From Qipengyuania sp. SS22 (GTDB lineage: Bacteria; Pseudomonadota; Alphaproteobacteria; Sphingomonadales; Sphingomonadaceae), in assembly GCF_025736935.1 (NCBI RefSeq), contig NZ_CP107048.1:992001-1056000 (forward strand): a stretch of DNA of 64,000 bases, read 5' to 3'. Below, piece by piece: positions 46,647 to 55,592 of the stretch. The notes beneath the pieces were generated by a model. The model did no database searches, had not been told where the DNA came from, and saw only the letters and a list, made by a program, of their open reading frames with translations. The first letter of the stretch is position 1. Each line of letters starts with the position of its first letter. The position numbers and the translations under genes were made by a program.

Positions 46647-47693
46647 TTACTCCCCATATCCGTAATAGCTGCCGAACTTGCGTCCGCTCGGACTGAACGT
46701 CGCATCGTTGAGCAGCAGCTTGATGTCGGGACAGGCGGACAGCAGGTCCACCGCGTCTTCCAGCGCGGCGCGCCCGCTCATATCCGCGCGCGCCACGAGC
46801 AGCGCCTGACCGGCATGCTTGGCCAGATCGGCTGCAGGCGTCGCCGCGAGTGCGGGCGGGCTGTCGAACACGATGATCCGGTTGCGCGCGCCGAGCGTCA
46901 GATTGTCGAGCACCTTCCACGTGCGCTCGCTGGCGAGATATTCGCTGTCGCGCCCCGTCCGCTGGCCAGCGGGGAGCACCCACAGGCCCGGAATATCGGT
47001 GCCGACCACGACGTCCTCGACCTTCGCGGTGGGATCGGCGAGCACATCCATGAAGCCCTTGCCATTTTCGAGGCCGAGCTTGGCCATGATCGAAGGCTTG
47101 CCGAAATCGGCATCGACCAGCACCACTTCCATGTCGCGTTCACCCGCCAGCGCGATCGCCAGATTGAGTGCGCAGAAGGTTTTGCCCTCGTTCGAATGCG
47201 GCGAGCAGACCAGCACGCGGCGCGCCTGCGGGCCGGGATTGGCCTTGGCAGTCGCGAGGACCTGCCGTTTCACGATACGGAATTCCTCGAGCAGCATCGA
47301 CGCGCCGCCATCGGGATCGATCAGACCCTGCTCGCGCAGGAGCGAGCGGACGACATGCTGCTTGGGCCCGGCCAGCGTGACCACCGGCTTGTCCGGCTCC
47401 GACGGTGCCGCAGGCGGCACAGACGGCACAGGCGTGGCTGCGCCAGCCGGCTGCGGCTGCGCGAAGCGGTCGGATGCGCGGCGCCGCGGCATTTCGGGCG
47501 GCGTCGAGGGCTCCGACTTGCGCTTGGGCGCAAACTTCTTGGCCTTCTCGTCTTCAAGCTTGTCGGGCACCGCCGCCGGGGCAAGCCGGTCGAGGCCGAA
47601 AGCGCCGCTGGCACGTTCGAGCAGCGAAGTGCGTTTGGGCTTCGCGTCGCCCGATTTGGGCGGTTCAATATTGGTGGGCTTGTTCACTGACAC
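46647..47693 (-). CDS. XrtA-associated tyrosine autokinase
   Basis: This is a 348-residue BY-kinase that phosphorylates itself and controls polysaccharide chain length with the neighbouring chain-length regulator. A Pro/Lys-rich N-terminus (1-110) precedes the P-loop CSPHSNEGKT (163-172) and Walker A' VVLVDADF (190-197). The Tyr cluster FGSYYGYGE is at the very C-terminus. Both GTG at 47693 and GTG at 47687 are possible; the second has better spacing from the AGGGGGG site. Confidence 0.9.
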   Translation of the reverse strand: MSVNKPTNIEPPKSGDAKPKRTSLLERASGAFGLDRLAPAAVPDKLEDEKAKKFAPKRKSEPSTPPEMPRRRASDRFAQPQPAGAATPVPSVPPAAPSEPDKPVVTLAGPKQHVVRSLLREQGLIDPDGGASMLLEEFRIVKRQVLATAKANPGPQARRVLVCSPHSNEGKTFCALNLAIALAGERDMEVVLVDADFGKPSIMAKLGLENGKGFMDVLADPTAKVEDVVVGTDIPGLWVLPAGQRTGRDSEYLASERTWKVLDNLTLGARNRIIVFDSPPALAATPAADLAKHAGQALLVARADMSGRAALEDAVDLLSACPDIKLLLNDATFSPSGRKFGSYYGYGE

Positions 47694-47702
47694 ATTCCCC
47701 CC

Positions 47703-49220
47703 TCAGGCGACCGAGCCGACCTGGACCATTTCGACGACCAGCAGGAGGAAGCAGACCGCTCCCAACGCTCCGACGCCCGCGACGAACTGTTTGAGCCGCA
47801 GCTTTTCATGCTTGCGCGCAGCCGTGGTCATCGAACGCGAGATCGTGCCGATGACCGGCAGGTCGAGCGTGCGCTCGAGCTTGTCGGCTGTGGTGAAGCT
47901 GGATTTGAGCTGGCCCATCACGAACGCCACCCCAGCACCCGCGCCAAGGCCGACGATGAGCACACCGAGCAACAGGAGCGGCCGATTGGGTGCGGCCGGA
48001 TTACGCGGCGCGGTCGGCGGATCGATGACTTCGAACTGGAAGGCGCTGCGCTCGGTTTCGACCTGCCCGCGCAGGCGCATTTCCTCGCGATCGTTGAGCA
48101 GGTCGTCATATTTGTCCTTGAGCACTTCGTAATCGCGGCTGATGCGATTGGCCTCGGCGGCCACGGCGGGCTCGTCGGCCTGCGCCGCGATCAAGCCGGA
48201 AATGTCCGATTGCAGCGCCGCCTTGCGCGCCTGGAGCGCCTGTACATTGGCCTGTCGCTCGGCGCGGATCGAGATGAGCGAGGTATAGGCCGGATTGGGC
48301 GTGCCGCTCGACCCGGCGGGCTCTTTGGCAGCCTGTTCGCGCAGCGCATCGATCTGGCGCCGCTGCGACTGGATATCGGGATGGCTATCGGTCAGCCCGC
48401 GCGCGCGCATCGCGGCGAGCTGCGACTGCGCCGCCATCAACGCCCCGCGTGCCCCGCCGCTTTCGGCAGTCATGATGCTGCGCGGCGTGCTGGCGAGCTG
48501 GCCGTTGATCGCTGCCAGGGCGCTCTGCGCGGCGGCGATATCGGCGTCGATTCCGCGCATTTCGGTGCGCATCGTCTGCAGCCGTCCGGTTACCGTGCCG
48601 GTGCCACCGATCAGATCGGGATGCTTCGCTTCGAAGACCAGGCGGCGCTGTTCGGCGGCTTCGAGTTCGCGTTTGCGGTCTTCCAGCTGCTCGTCGAGAA
48701 AGGCGATGGTATCGGCGACATCGCCGCGATTGCCCGCGATGTTCGATTCGCGGAAGATATCGATCAGGCTCTGGACAACATCCTTGGCCAGTACCGCGTT
48801 TTCTGCGTCGCTGAGGTTCGATTTGCCAACCGTGGCGGTGATCTCGAACAGATTGTCCTGCTCGCTCTCGACGACGATATTCTCGGTCAGGCTGGCTACC
48901 GCGCTCTGCATCTCGTTGTCGGTGGCGATTTTCTCGCCGAGCTTGGTCGTGCGCACCACGCGTTCGAGATTCACCGCGCTGACCAGCGTCTGGCGGACCT
49001 TGGTGATTGCCTGCTTGCCATCGCCGGAGATTTCGAGCTGTTCGGACAGGACATCCTCGAGTTCGACGTAAATCCGTGCCCGGCTTTCATAGCTGTTGGG
49101 AATGAAGGCAACCGCGAGCCAACCGAGGATGCAGACCCCCCAGGCCACGGCGAGCGCAAGCCAGCGGCGGTTCCACACCGTATGCAGCGCGCTGCGAAGT
49201 TCGTCGAAGACTTCCTGCAT
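47703..49220 (-). CDS. XrtA-system polysaccharide chain-length determinant
   Basis: This is a 505-residue Wzz-like inner-membrane protein. There is an N-terminal helix (about 18-36, WLALAVAWGVCILGWLAVAF), a long periplasmic coiled-coil region (about 150-400) and a C-terminal helix pair with PNRPLLLLGVLIVGLG. It works with the tyrosine kinase to set the length of the exopolysaccharide. It lies 13 bases after the export lipoprotein gene. Its C-terminus ends in a membrane segment rather than a kinase domain. Confidence 0.9.
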   Translation of the reverse strand: MQEVFDELRSALHTVWNRRWLALAVAWGVCILGWLAVAFIPNSYESRARIYVELEDVLSEQLEISGDGKQAITKVRQTLVSAVNLERVVRTTKLGEKIATDNEMQSAVASLTENIVVESEQDNLFEITATVGKSNLSDAENAVLAKDVVQSLIDIFRESNIAGNRGDVADTIAFLDEQLEDRKRELEAAEQRRLVFEAKHPDLIGGTGTVTGRLQTMRTEMRGIDADIAAAQSALAAINGQLASTPRSIMTAESGGARGALMAAQSQLAAMRARGLTDSHPDIQSQRRQIDALREQAAKEPAGSSGTPNPAYTSLISIRAERQANVQALQARKAALQSDISGLIAAQADEPAVAAEANRISRDYEVLKDKYDDLLNDREEMRLRGQVETERSAFQFEVIDPPTAPRNPAAPNRPLLLLGVLIVGLGAGAGVAFVMGQLKSSFTTADKLERTLDLPVIGTISRSMTTAARKHEKLRLKQFVAGVGALGAVCFLLLVVEMVQVGSVA

Positions 49221-49233
49221 GCCCCCGCAGCCC

Positions 49234-49878
49234 CTAGAACGTGCTCTCGGGGATGATGATCACATCGCCCGGCTGGAGAAGGACATTGGCCTTGCTGTCA
49301 CCGCGCTTGAGCAGATCGGTCAGGCGCAAGGCGTATTCGCGCTGGCGGCCAAGCTGCTTGTCGAAGCGGATTAGCTTGGCGCGGTTGCCTGCGGCAAATT
49401 CGGACAGGCCGCCAACCGCGATCATCGCGTCGAGCACGGTCATGTTCGCCCGGTACGGCAGCGAGGCCGGCTGCGCGGTCGCGCCGACGATACGGACCTG
49501 CTGGCTGAAGGTACCGGCAAATTCATTGACGATCACCGAGACCAGCGGGTCCTCGATATACTGGCTGAGCTGGAGGCGAATATCCTCTTCCAGCATCGAG
49601 GGCGTCTTGCCCACGGCGGGCATGTCCTTGACCAGCGGGATCGTGATGCGGCCATCGGGCCGCACCTGGATATTTTCCGCGCCCAGTTCGGGATTGCGCC
49701 AGACATGGATCGTCAGCTCGTCGAGCGGGCCGATGACATATTCCTCGCCCGGGCCTTCCTGCATCGCGACAAAGGTCGCCGGGGGCAGTTCCGTGCCACC
49801 GCCGCCCGCGCACCCGCCAAGCACGAGCGTGCTGGCAGCGCATCCGGCGACGAGAGAGGCAATACGGGTGAAGCGCAT
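49234..49878 (-). CDS. XrtA-system exopolysaccharide export lipoprotein
   Basis: This is a 214-residue Wza/EpsD-like lipoprotein with lipobox LGGC (Cys23). The polysaccharide export motif YVIGPLDELTIHVWRNPEL (about 48-66) is followed by the SLBB-like region and QPGDVIIIPESTF at the end. It would form the outer-membrane channel subunit for the polysaccharide. A 161-base gap to the decarboxylase gene may hold its own promoter and an imperfect hairpin (49999-50024, CCCGC..GCGGG). Confidence 0.92.
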   Translation of the reverse strand: MRFTRIASLVAGCAASTLVLGGCAGGGGTELPPATFVAMQEGPGEEYVIGPLDELTIHVWRNPELGAENIQVRPDGRITIPLVKDMPAVGKTPSMLEEDIRLQLSQYIEDPLVSVIVNEFAGTFSQQVRIVGATAQPASLPYRANMTVLDAMIAVGGLSEFAAGNRAKLIRFDKQLGRQREYALRLTDLLKRGDSKANVLLQPGDVIIIPESTF

Positions 49879-50039
49879 AGGTCGGTTTCCTGGTTGTGTC
49901 AGGGGATGCGCCGGCCGCATGCTGCGCCCGACACCCCCGTGTTTGGGCGAACTATTGCCCGAAAAAGGTGAACAGACGGTTAGCCATGGTGGTCGACACC
50001 CGCAGAAATCGAAGGATTCGCGGGATTTAGCAGATCGGT

Positions 50040-51266
50040 TCAGACAAGCATTTCGGCGGCGGGCCCTTGTCCCAGAAAGGCACTGGGCGACGCGCTGGCG
50101 CCATAGGCTCCGGCGCAGAACACCGCCACCAGATCGCCGACCTCGGCGCGCGGCAAATGCGCCTTGTCGGCAAGGCGGTCGAGCGGGGTGCACAGGCACC
50201 CGACGACATTCGCCTCTTCCTCGGGTTCGGCGGCGAAGCGGCTGGCGATCGCGACAGGGTAATTGCGCCGGACCACCGTCCCGAAATTGCCCGAGGCGGC
50301 AAGCTGGTGGTGCAACCCGCCATCGGTGACGAGATAGGTTTCGCCGTAGCTTTCCTTGCGATCGACGATCCGCGTCAGGTAAACGCCCGCCTCGCCCACC
50401 AGATAGCGGCCGAGTTCGATGAACAGTTCGGCGTCCGCCAGCGTCTCGGGCAATTCGCGGAAACAATCTTCCAGCGCGGCCCCGACCGCCGCGATGTCGA
50501 GTGGTTCGTCGCCCGGGAAATAGGGAATGCCGAAGCCGCCGCCCATATTGAGCTTGGGCAGCGTGACCCCCGCGTCGACCGCGATGCGATGCGCGCAGTC
50601 GAGCACCTTGGCCTGCATGTCGATGACCGCTTCGGCCGACAGCGCCTGACTGCCGGTGAAGATATGCAAGCCGCGAAAGTCGCATCCTGCGGCGACGATA
50701 TGCCGGACCAGCGCGGGCACGCGCGTGGCATCGATCCCGAACGGCTTGGGCCCGCCGCCCATCTTCATGCCCGATCCCTTGAGCTCGAAATCGGGATTGA
50801 CGCGGATGGCGAGGCGCGGCGTCACGCCAAGCCGCTCGGCGATGGCGAGCGCGCGGTCGGCTTCGGCCTCGCTTTCGAGATTGAGAGTGACGCCAGCGGC
50901 GATGGCAGCCTCGAGTTCGATATCGCGTTTGCCCGGCCCGGCGAAACTCACCTTGCCCAGATCGAACCCGGTCGCACGAACCAGTTCAAGCTCGCCCCCC
51001 GAGGCGATATCGAGCCCGTCGGCGAGCGTCGAAACGAAGGCAAGAAGCGGATCGAAGCTGTTGGCCTTGATCGCATAATTGATCTTGAGCCGGTCGGGCA
51101 TGGCCGCGCGGAGCGTCTCGAAGCGCTGCGCGATCAGGTCGCGTGAATAGACGAATAGCGGGGTGCGCCCGCCCTGTTCGACCCAATGGCTTACCGGCTT
51201 CCCACCGATCGCCAACTCACCTTCGATCGCCGTGTAACCTGCGGGTATGGGACCCAGCGGCTTCAT
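50040..51266 (-). CDS. XrtA-associated PLP-dependent decarboxylase
   Basis: This is a 408-residue fold-III PLP enzyme, like diaminopimelate/ornithine decarboxylases. Lys67 in YAIKANSF binds PLP. The loops GGGFGIPYFPGD, VVGCLCTPLD (catalytic Cys) and FCAGAYG follow. The family member linked to exosortase A has no proven substrate. It is coupled by ATGA to the acyl-CoA ligase gene, and the two probably act in one pathway with the ACP. Confidence 0.9.
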   Translation of the reverse strand: MKPLGPIPAGYTAIEGELAIGGKPVSHWVEQGGRTPLFVYSRDLIAQRFETLRAAMPDRLKINYAIKANSFDPLLAFVSTLADGLDIASGGELELVRATGFDLGKVSFAGPGKRDIELEAAIAAGVTLNLESEAEADRALAIAERLGVTPRLAIRVNPDFELKGSGMKMGGGPKPFGIDATRVPALVRHIVAAGCDFRGLHIFTGSQALSAEAVIDMQAKVLDCAHRIAVDAGVTLPKLNMGGGFGIPYFPGDEPLDIAAVGAALEDCFRELPETLADAELFIELGRYLVGEAGVYLTRIVDRKESYGETYLVTDGGLHHQLAASGNFGTVVRRNYPVAIASRFAAEPEEEANVVGCLCTPLDRLADKAHLPRAEVGDLVAVFCAGAYGASASPSAFLGQGPAAEMLV

Positions 51267-52777
51267 GCGCCCAGCTCCGCCGCGATCGCGGTCCGGTCGA
51301 GCTTGCCATTGGGATTGAGCGGCAGCGAATCGCGCCAGTGGATCGCATGCGGCTGCATGAAATTGGGTAACTCCTTTTGCAATGCCTTGGGCAGCGCGGC
51401 TTCGGGATCGAGCACATCCGCCGCTCGGCGTGCGACGAGGTGAATCGCATGGCCAAGCCGGTCGTCGGGCACGCCCAGCGCCACCACCTCGGCCACCAGC
51501 CCGGTGGCCAGCGCCGCGCTTTCGAGTTCCTGCGGGCTGATCCTGTTTCCCGCGCTCTTGATCATCGCATCGCGCCGCCCGACGAAATAGAGCAAGCCTG
51601 CATCGTCGCGCCTGACGCGGTCGCCCGACCATACCGCCGTCCCGCCATATTCGGACATTGCGGGCGTCGGGCGAAAGCGCTCGGCCGTGCGATCGGCATC
51701 CTGCCAGTAGCCTTGCGCCACCAGCGGGCCGCAATGGACCAACTCGCCCTCCTCGCCCGGTTCGGCCAAGGTCCCGTCATCGGCGATAACGAGGATTTCG
51801 GCAAAGGGAATGGCGCGTCCCATCGATGTAGGATGATGATCGACACTCTCGGGATCGAGATAGGTCGAACGGAAAGCCTCGGTCAGGCCGTACATGGGAA
51901 ACAGGCGTGTTTGCGCGAACATAGCACGCAAATCGCGCACGAGTTCAATGGTCAGTGCGCCGCCCGAATTGGTCAGTCGGCGCATGCTTGCAATGGCCTC
52001 TGGTAGCCATTCGATTTCGGTCAGCTGGACCCAGAGCGGGGGCACCGCCGCGAGCGTTGTCACGCCATGCTTGGCGCAGGCCTTGGCGACATCGCGCGGA
52101 AAGAGATAATCGAGCGGGACCACGCAGCCGCCGGCATACCAGGTCGATAGCAGCTGGCTCTGGCCATAGTCGAAGCTGAGCGGCAGCACCGCCAGCGTGA
52201 CATCGTCGCTGGCGAGCCCGAGGTAATCCGCCACACTGACGGCACCCAGCCACATATTGGCATGGCTCAGCATCACCCCCTTGGGTTTGCCGGTCGATCC
52301 GCTGGTGTAGAGAATTGCCGCCAAATCGTCGGGATCGTGCGTCGACGCGGCCATCACCGCGCCTTCCGCCTCGGCCGCCGCAAAGACGTCAGTCTCATCG
52401 ATGACGTCGCATTCCGGCAGAACGTCGCCGTCGCCCAGCGATGCCAGGCGCGCCTTGGTCCCCATCAGCAGGACTGCGCCGCTATCGGCGAGGATATGCG
52501 CGACCTGCGCCCGCTTGAGCAGCGGGTTGATCGGAACATGCACCAGCCCCGCGCGCGCTGCAGCCAGCGGAAGCAGGCAGGTGAGCTCACCCTTCGCTGC
52601 CCAACTGGCGACGCGTGCACCCTTCCCCACCCGGCCTGCCAGCCATCCGGCAAGCAGCGCCACACGGTATCTCAACTCCTCGAAGCTAAGCGTGCGATCG
52701 CGCAGCACCAGTGCAGGCGCCTGTGCATCCCCGCGCTCTGCCAGTTGATCGAGCGGATAGGGCGTGGGATCAGGCAT
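51263..52777 (-). CDS. XrtA-associated acyl-CoA ligase (AMP-forming)
   Basis: This is a 504-residue ANL-superfamily adenylating enzyme. The P-loop-like ILYTSGSTGKPKGVMLSH (split about residue 165), the MYGLTEAFR region, the hinge YFVGRRDAMIKSAGNRI and the C-terminal Lys in NPNGKLDR are in place. It activates a carboxylic or amino acid as AMP ester for transfer to CoA or to the nearby ACP; the substrate is unknown. It is divergent from the GNAT gene with only 26 bases between starts. Confidence 0.9.
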   Translation of the reverse strand: MPDPTPYPLDQLAERGDAQAPALVLRDRTLSFEELRYRVALLAGWLAGRVGKGARVASWAAKGELTCLLPLAAARAGLVHVPINPLLKRAQVAHILADSGAVLLMGTKARLASLGDGDVLPECDVIDETDVFAAAEAEGAVMAASTHDPDDLAAILYTSGSTGKPKGVMLSHANMWLGAVSVADYLGLASDDVTLAVLPLSFDYGQSQLLSTWYAGGCVVPLDYLFPRDVAKACAKHGVTTLAAVPPLWVQLTEIEWLPEAIASMRRLTNSGGALTIELVRDLRAMFAQTRLFPMYGLTEAFRSTYLDPESVDHHPTSMGRAIPFAEILVIADDGTLAEPGEEGELVHCGPLVAQGYWQDADRTAERFRPTPAMSEYGGTAVWSGDRVRRDDAGLLYFVGRRDAMIKSAGNRISPQELESAALATGLVAEVVALGVPDDRLGHAIHLVARRAADVLDPEAALPKALQKELPNFMQPHAIHWRDSLPLNPNGKLDRTAIAAELGA

Positions 52778-52803
52778 TAACGCTCCGAGGCGAGGGAATT
52801 CCG

Positions 52804-53781
52804 GTGGGCATCGCGGTCAGCTATCACGACACGGTTACCAAACTGCAAGGGCTGGATGGGCTCGGTGCGGGTCCTTTCGACAGGCTCGCATGGTTTGCGC
52901 TGCTGGAGACAGGCGATGTCCGCCCGCTGATCGCTCTGGCCGAACGCAATGGCGTGCAGCTCGCCCTGCCAATGCAGCACCAGCCTTCCGGACTGGCCAG
53001 CCTCACAAACTGGTTTTCCTTCACCTGGCGGCCACTGGGGGAAAGCAGCGAGCTTCTCGCCGCGATCGCCCGCGATCTGCGTGGCAGGACGCACCGGATC
53101 GATATGGCGCCCGTCCCAGCGGAGGATGGCAGCACTGCGGTTCTCGAACGCGCCTTCCGCGCGGCCGGTTGGTGGGTCTGGCGCACGCAATGCGACGAGA
53201 ACCACGTGCTCCGCGTCGAAGGCCGCAGTTTCGCCGATTACTGGGCGCAGCGTCCCGGCAAGATGCGCACCACGCTCAAGCGCAAGGCGAAGAAGGTCGA
53301 TGTGGAGATCCTCGACCATTTCGACGAGGCCGCCTGGCGCGATTACCAGGCCGTCTATGCCGAAAGCTGGAAGCCCGCCGAAGAACGCGCCGACATCCTC
53401 GAGCATTTCGCGCGGGCAGAGGGTGCGGCCGGGCGCCTCCGGCTGGGCATCGCGCGCGCCGACGGTGTCCCGGTGGCAGCGCAGTTCTGGACGGTCGAGA
53501 ACGGCACCGCCTACATCCACAAGCTGGCGCATATCGAAGCGGCCAAGCCGCTCTCCGCGGGGACCACGCTCAGCGCCGCGCTGTTCGAACATGTGATCGA
53601 CACCGACCGTGTCGCGCTGGTCGATTTCGGTACCGGCACCGATGCCTATAAGCGCGACTGGATGGAGGCGAACCGTCCGCGCTATCGTCTGACCTGTCTC
53701 GACTGGCGCCAGCCGCGCGCCTGGCCGGGGATCGCCAAGGCCTGGGCGCGCCACCTTGCACCGCACAATCGCCCCAGCTAA
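52804..53781 (+). CDS. XrtA-associated GNAT/FemAB-like protein
   Basis: This is a 325-residue protein of the GNAT/FemAB superfamily. It has the conserved SFADYWAQRPGKMRTTLKRK, a core around RLRLGIARADGVPVAAQFW and a C-terminal LVDFGTGTDAYKRDWM like other exosortase-linked members. It may transfer an acyl or aminoacyl group from the ACP to the polysaccharide or lipid intermediate (inference). GTG with GAGGG seven bases upstream is the best start; no ATG in frame fits. Confidence 0.82.
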   Translation: MGIAVSYHDTVTKLQGLDGLGAGPFDRLAWFALLETGDVRPLIALAERNGVQLALPMQHQPSGLASLTNWFSFTWRPLGESSELLAAIARDLRGRTHRIDMAPVPAEDGSTAVLERAFRAAGWWVWRTQCDENHVLRVEGRSFADYWAQRPGKMRTTLKRKAKKVDVEILDHFDEAAWRDYQAVYAESWKPAEERADILEHFARAEGAAGRLRLGIARADGVPVAAQFWTVENGTAYIHKLAHIEAAKPLSAGTTLSAALFEHVIDTDRVALVDFGTGTDAYKRDWMEANRPRYRLTCLDWRQPRAWPGIAKAWARHLAPHNRPS

Positions 53782-53827
53782 GGGCATCGCCTTTATGCAC
53801 AGGCCAAACGCAGGGGAAGCCGCAGGA

Positions 53828-54130
53828 ATGACCGCCGAGACCGCACATGCCCCGCCGACCGGGCCGAGCCGCAGCGAGATCGACCAGACGCTGCGCGGGA
53901 TCCTGCGCGACGTCCTCGGTCTCGACCAGGCACAGGTCGACGGTTTCGACAACGATACCGGCCTGTTCGGTCATCTCCCCGAACTCGATTCAATGGCTGT
54001 CGCGGGCCTGTTCACCGAAATGGAAGACCGGCTCGACATCGTGATCGACGATGAAGACGTCGATGGCGAAATGCTCGAAAGCTACGGCGGCCTGCTCGCC
54101 TTTGCCGAAGCCAAGGTCGTCGGGGCCTGA
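53828..54130 (+). CDS. XrtA-associated acyl carrier protein
   Basis: This is a 100-residue ACP. The phosphopantetheine attachment Ser55 lies in ELDSMAV, followed by an acidic helix-rich domain. The N-terminal 20 residues are an extension. It probably holds the acyl or aminoacyl group made by the ligase. The ATG at 53828 has a GGA-type site, and ATG at 53795 is an alternative. It lies eight bases before the hydrolase gene. Confidence 0.88.
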   Translation: MTAETAHAPPTGPSRSEIDQTLRGILRDVLGLDQAQVDGFDNDTGLFGHLPELDSMAVAGLFTEMEDRLDIVIDDEDVDGEMLESYGGLLAFAEAKVVGA

Positions 54131-54138
54131 GTTCGACC

Positions 54139-54819
54139 ATGTATGCCACATGGCCTTGTCCGCTGCCGAATGGCCGCATGGGCGAGGAAATGGTGCTCGG
54201 GTTCGATGCCGCACGGGCGAAGCGCCTGCTGGTGATTCCGCCGATCTTCGATGAAGCCAACAAGTTTCGCCACCAAATCTTCGAAATCATGCGCAGGATC
54301 GATTCTCGCGAGGTGGATTGCTTCCTTCCCGACCTGCCGGGCTGTAATGAAAGCACGGCCGATCTGACGCAGCAGACGTTGGGCACATGGCGCGCAGCCG
54401 TGGCGGCGGCTGCGGCGCATTTTCGCGCTACGCATGTCCTCGCGATCCGCTCCGGCGGGTGGCTGGTGCCTGGCGATATTCCGGGATGGCTCTATGCCCC
54501 GGTCAAACCCCGACAGGTCCTGCGCAGCCTGCTGCGCGCGCGGATAATCGCCGCACGCGAAGCGGGACGTGACGAAACCTCAGACGGACTGCTCGAAACC
54601 GCGCGGACCGAAGGCATCGAACTGGCCGGCTGGCCACTCGGCGCACAGCTTGTCCGCGAGCTCGAAGCGGAGGAAGTGACGCCCACCGGCGCGCAGATCG
54701 TGATCGAACACTCCGATGTGGGCGGCCAACCGCTGTGGCTGCGCGCCGAGAATGACGACGACCCCGAACAAGCCGATGCGCTCGCGGCGATCGTCACGAC
54801 CGGCGTGCACGGGCTGTGA
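54139..54819 (+). CDS. XrtA-associated alpha/beta hydrolase (hydrolase 2 type)
   Basis: This is a 226-residue alpha/beta hydrolase-like protein. The pattern LLVIPPIFDEANKFRHQ (oxyanion loop region) and the elbow AIRSGGW with Ser105 are visible. It belongs to the second of two exosortase-associated hydrolase families; the activity is unproven. The C-terminal part is shorter than in classical hydrolases, and I could not place the catalytic His with confidence. It is coupled to the next hydrolase gene by GTGA. Confidence 0.8.
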   Translation: MYATWPCPLPNGRMGEEMVLGFDAARAKRLLVIPPIFDEANKFRHQIFEIMRRIDSREVDCFLPDLPGCNESTADLTQQTLGTWRAAVAAAAAHFRATHVLAIRSGGWLVPGDIPGWLYAPVKPRQVLRSLLRARIIAAREAGRDETSDGLLETARTEGIELAGWPLGAQLVRELEAEEVTPTGAQIVIEHSDVGGQPLWLRAENDDDPEQADALAAIVTTGVHGL

Positions 54820-55592
54820 CCCGCCTCCACCTCACCTTCGAATGCCAGGGCGTGCGCTGCGCTGCGACGCTCGACAGTGCACCGGGAACGACCGGGCTGC
54901 TCATGGTCAGCGGCGGCAACGAGATCCGCGCAGGTGCCTTCAACGGCCAGGCACGGCTCGCGGCAACGATCGCCGCGGCAGGTTTTCCCGTGTTCCGCTT
55001 CGATCGACGCGGGATCGGCGACAGCGAAGGCGACAATCGCGATTTCCGCAGATCGACCAAGGACATAGCCGCCGCTCTTCTCGCGTTTCGCGCGATTGCA
55101 CCGCAGGTCCAGCGCGTGGCGGGGTTTGGCAATTGCGATGCCGCATCGGCGCTGATGCTGGCGAGCGGCGCCGAATGCGATGCACTGGTGCTGAGCAACC
55201 CGTGGACCATGGAAGACGGTGAAGACGATATTCCGCCCCCCGCCGCGGTCCGTTCGCGCTATGTCGAAAAACTCAAGAATCCACGGGAACTTGCACGGCT
55301 TGTTTCGGGCCGGGTCGACCTTGGCAAGCTCGCCAAGGGTATGGTCCGGGCGGCACGGCCGCGCAGCAAATCCTCATCGCTCGCGGACGAGATGCGTACC
55401 GGGCTTGCCGGATTTACGGGACCGGTGAAATTCCTGCTCGCGGATGGCGATCGGACCGCGCAGGTCTTTGCCGAGCGCTGGGATACAGACGATACGCGGA
55501 TCGCGCGCTGCCCCGGTGCCGACCATGCCTATTCGAGCGTGGAAGCGCGCGCCTGGCTGCGCAGCCGGATCCTCGAGACGTTGCGCCGCTAG
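54816..55592 (+). CDS. XrtA-associated alpha/beta hydrolase (hydrolase 1 type, Cys elbow)
   Basis: This is a 258-residue alpha/beta hydrolase. The oxyanion region is VSGGNEIRAGAFNGQARLA. The nucleophile elbow is GFGNCDAAS with Cys107 where most hydrolases have Ser. Asp in LLADGDRTAQ and His in GADHAYS complete a possible triad. A Cys elbow is consistent with dienelactone hydrolase-like or thioester chemistry, perhaps release of a thioester from the ACP (inference). The start is GTG overlapping the previous stop. The stop overlaps that of the convergent RNA methyltransferase gene in CTAG. Confidence 0.85.
   Translation: MTRLHLTFECQGVRCAATLDSAPGTTGLLMVSGGNEIRAGAFNGQARLAATIAAAGFPVFRFDRRGIGDSEGDNRDFRRSTKDIAAALLAFRAIAPQVQRVAGFGNCDAASALMLASGAECDALVLSNPWTMEDGEDDIPPPAAVRSRYVEKLKNPRELARLVSGRVDLGKLAKGMVRAARPRSKSSSLADEMRTGLAGFTGPVKFLLADGDRTAQVFAERWDTDDTRIARCPGADHAYSSVEARAWLRSRILETLRR

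Noticed and set aside
49999..50024. Hairpin CCCGC..GCGGG after the decarboxylase gene as a terminator
   Set aside because: The stem is imperfect and no T-run follows in the minus direction; it remains only a possible structure.
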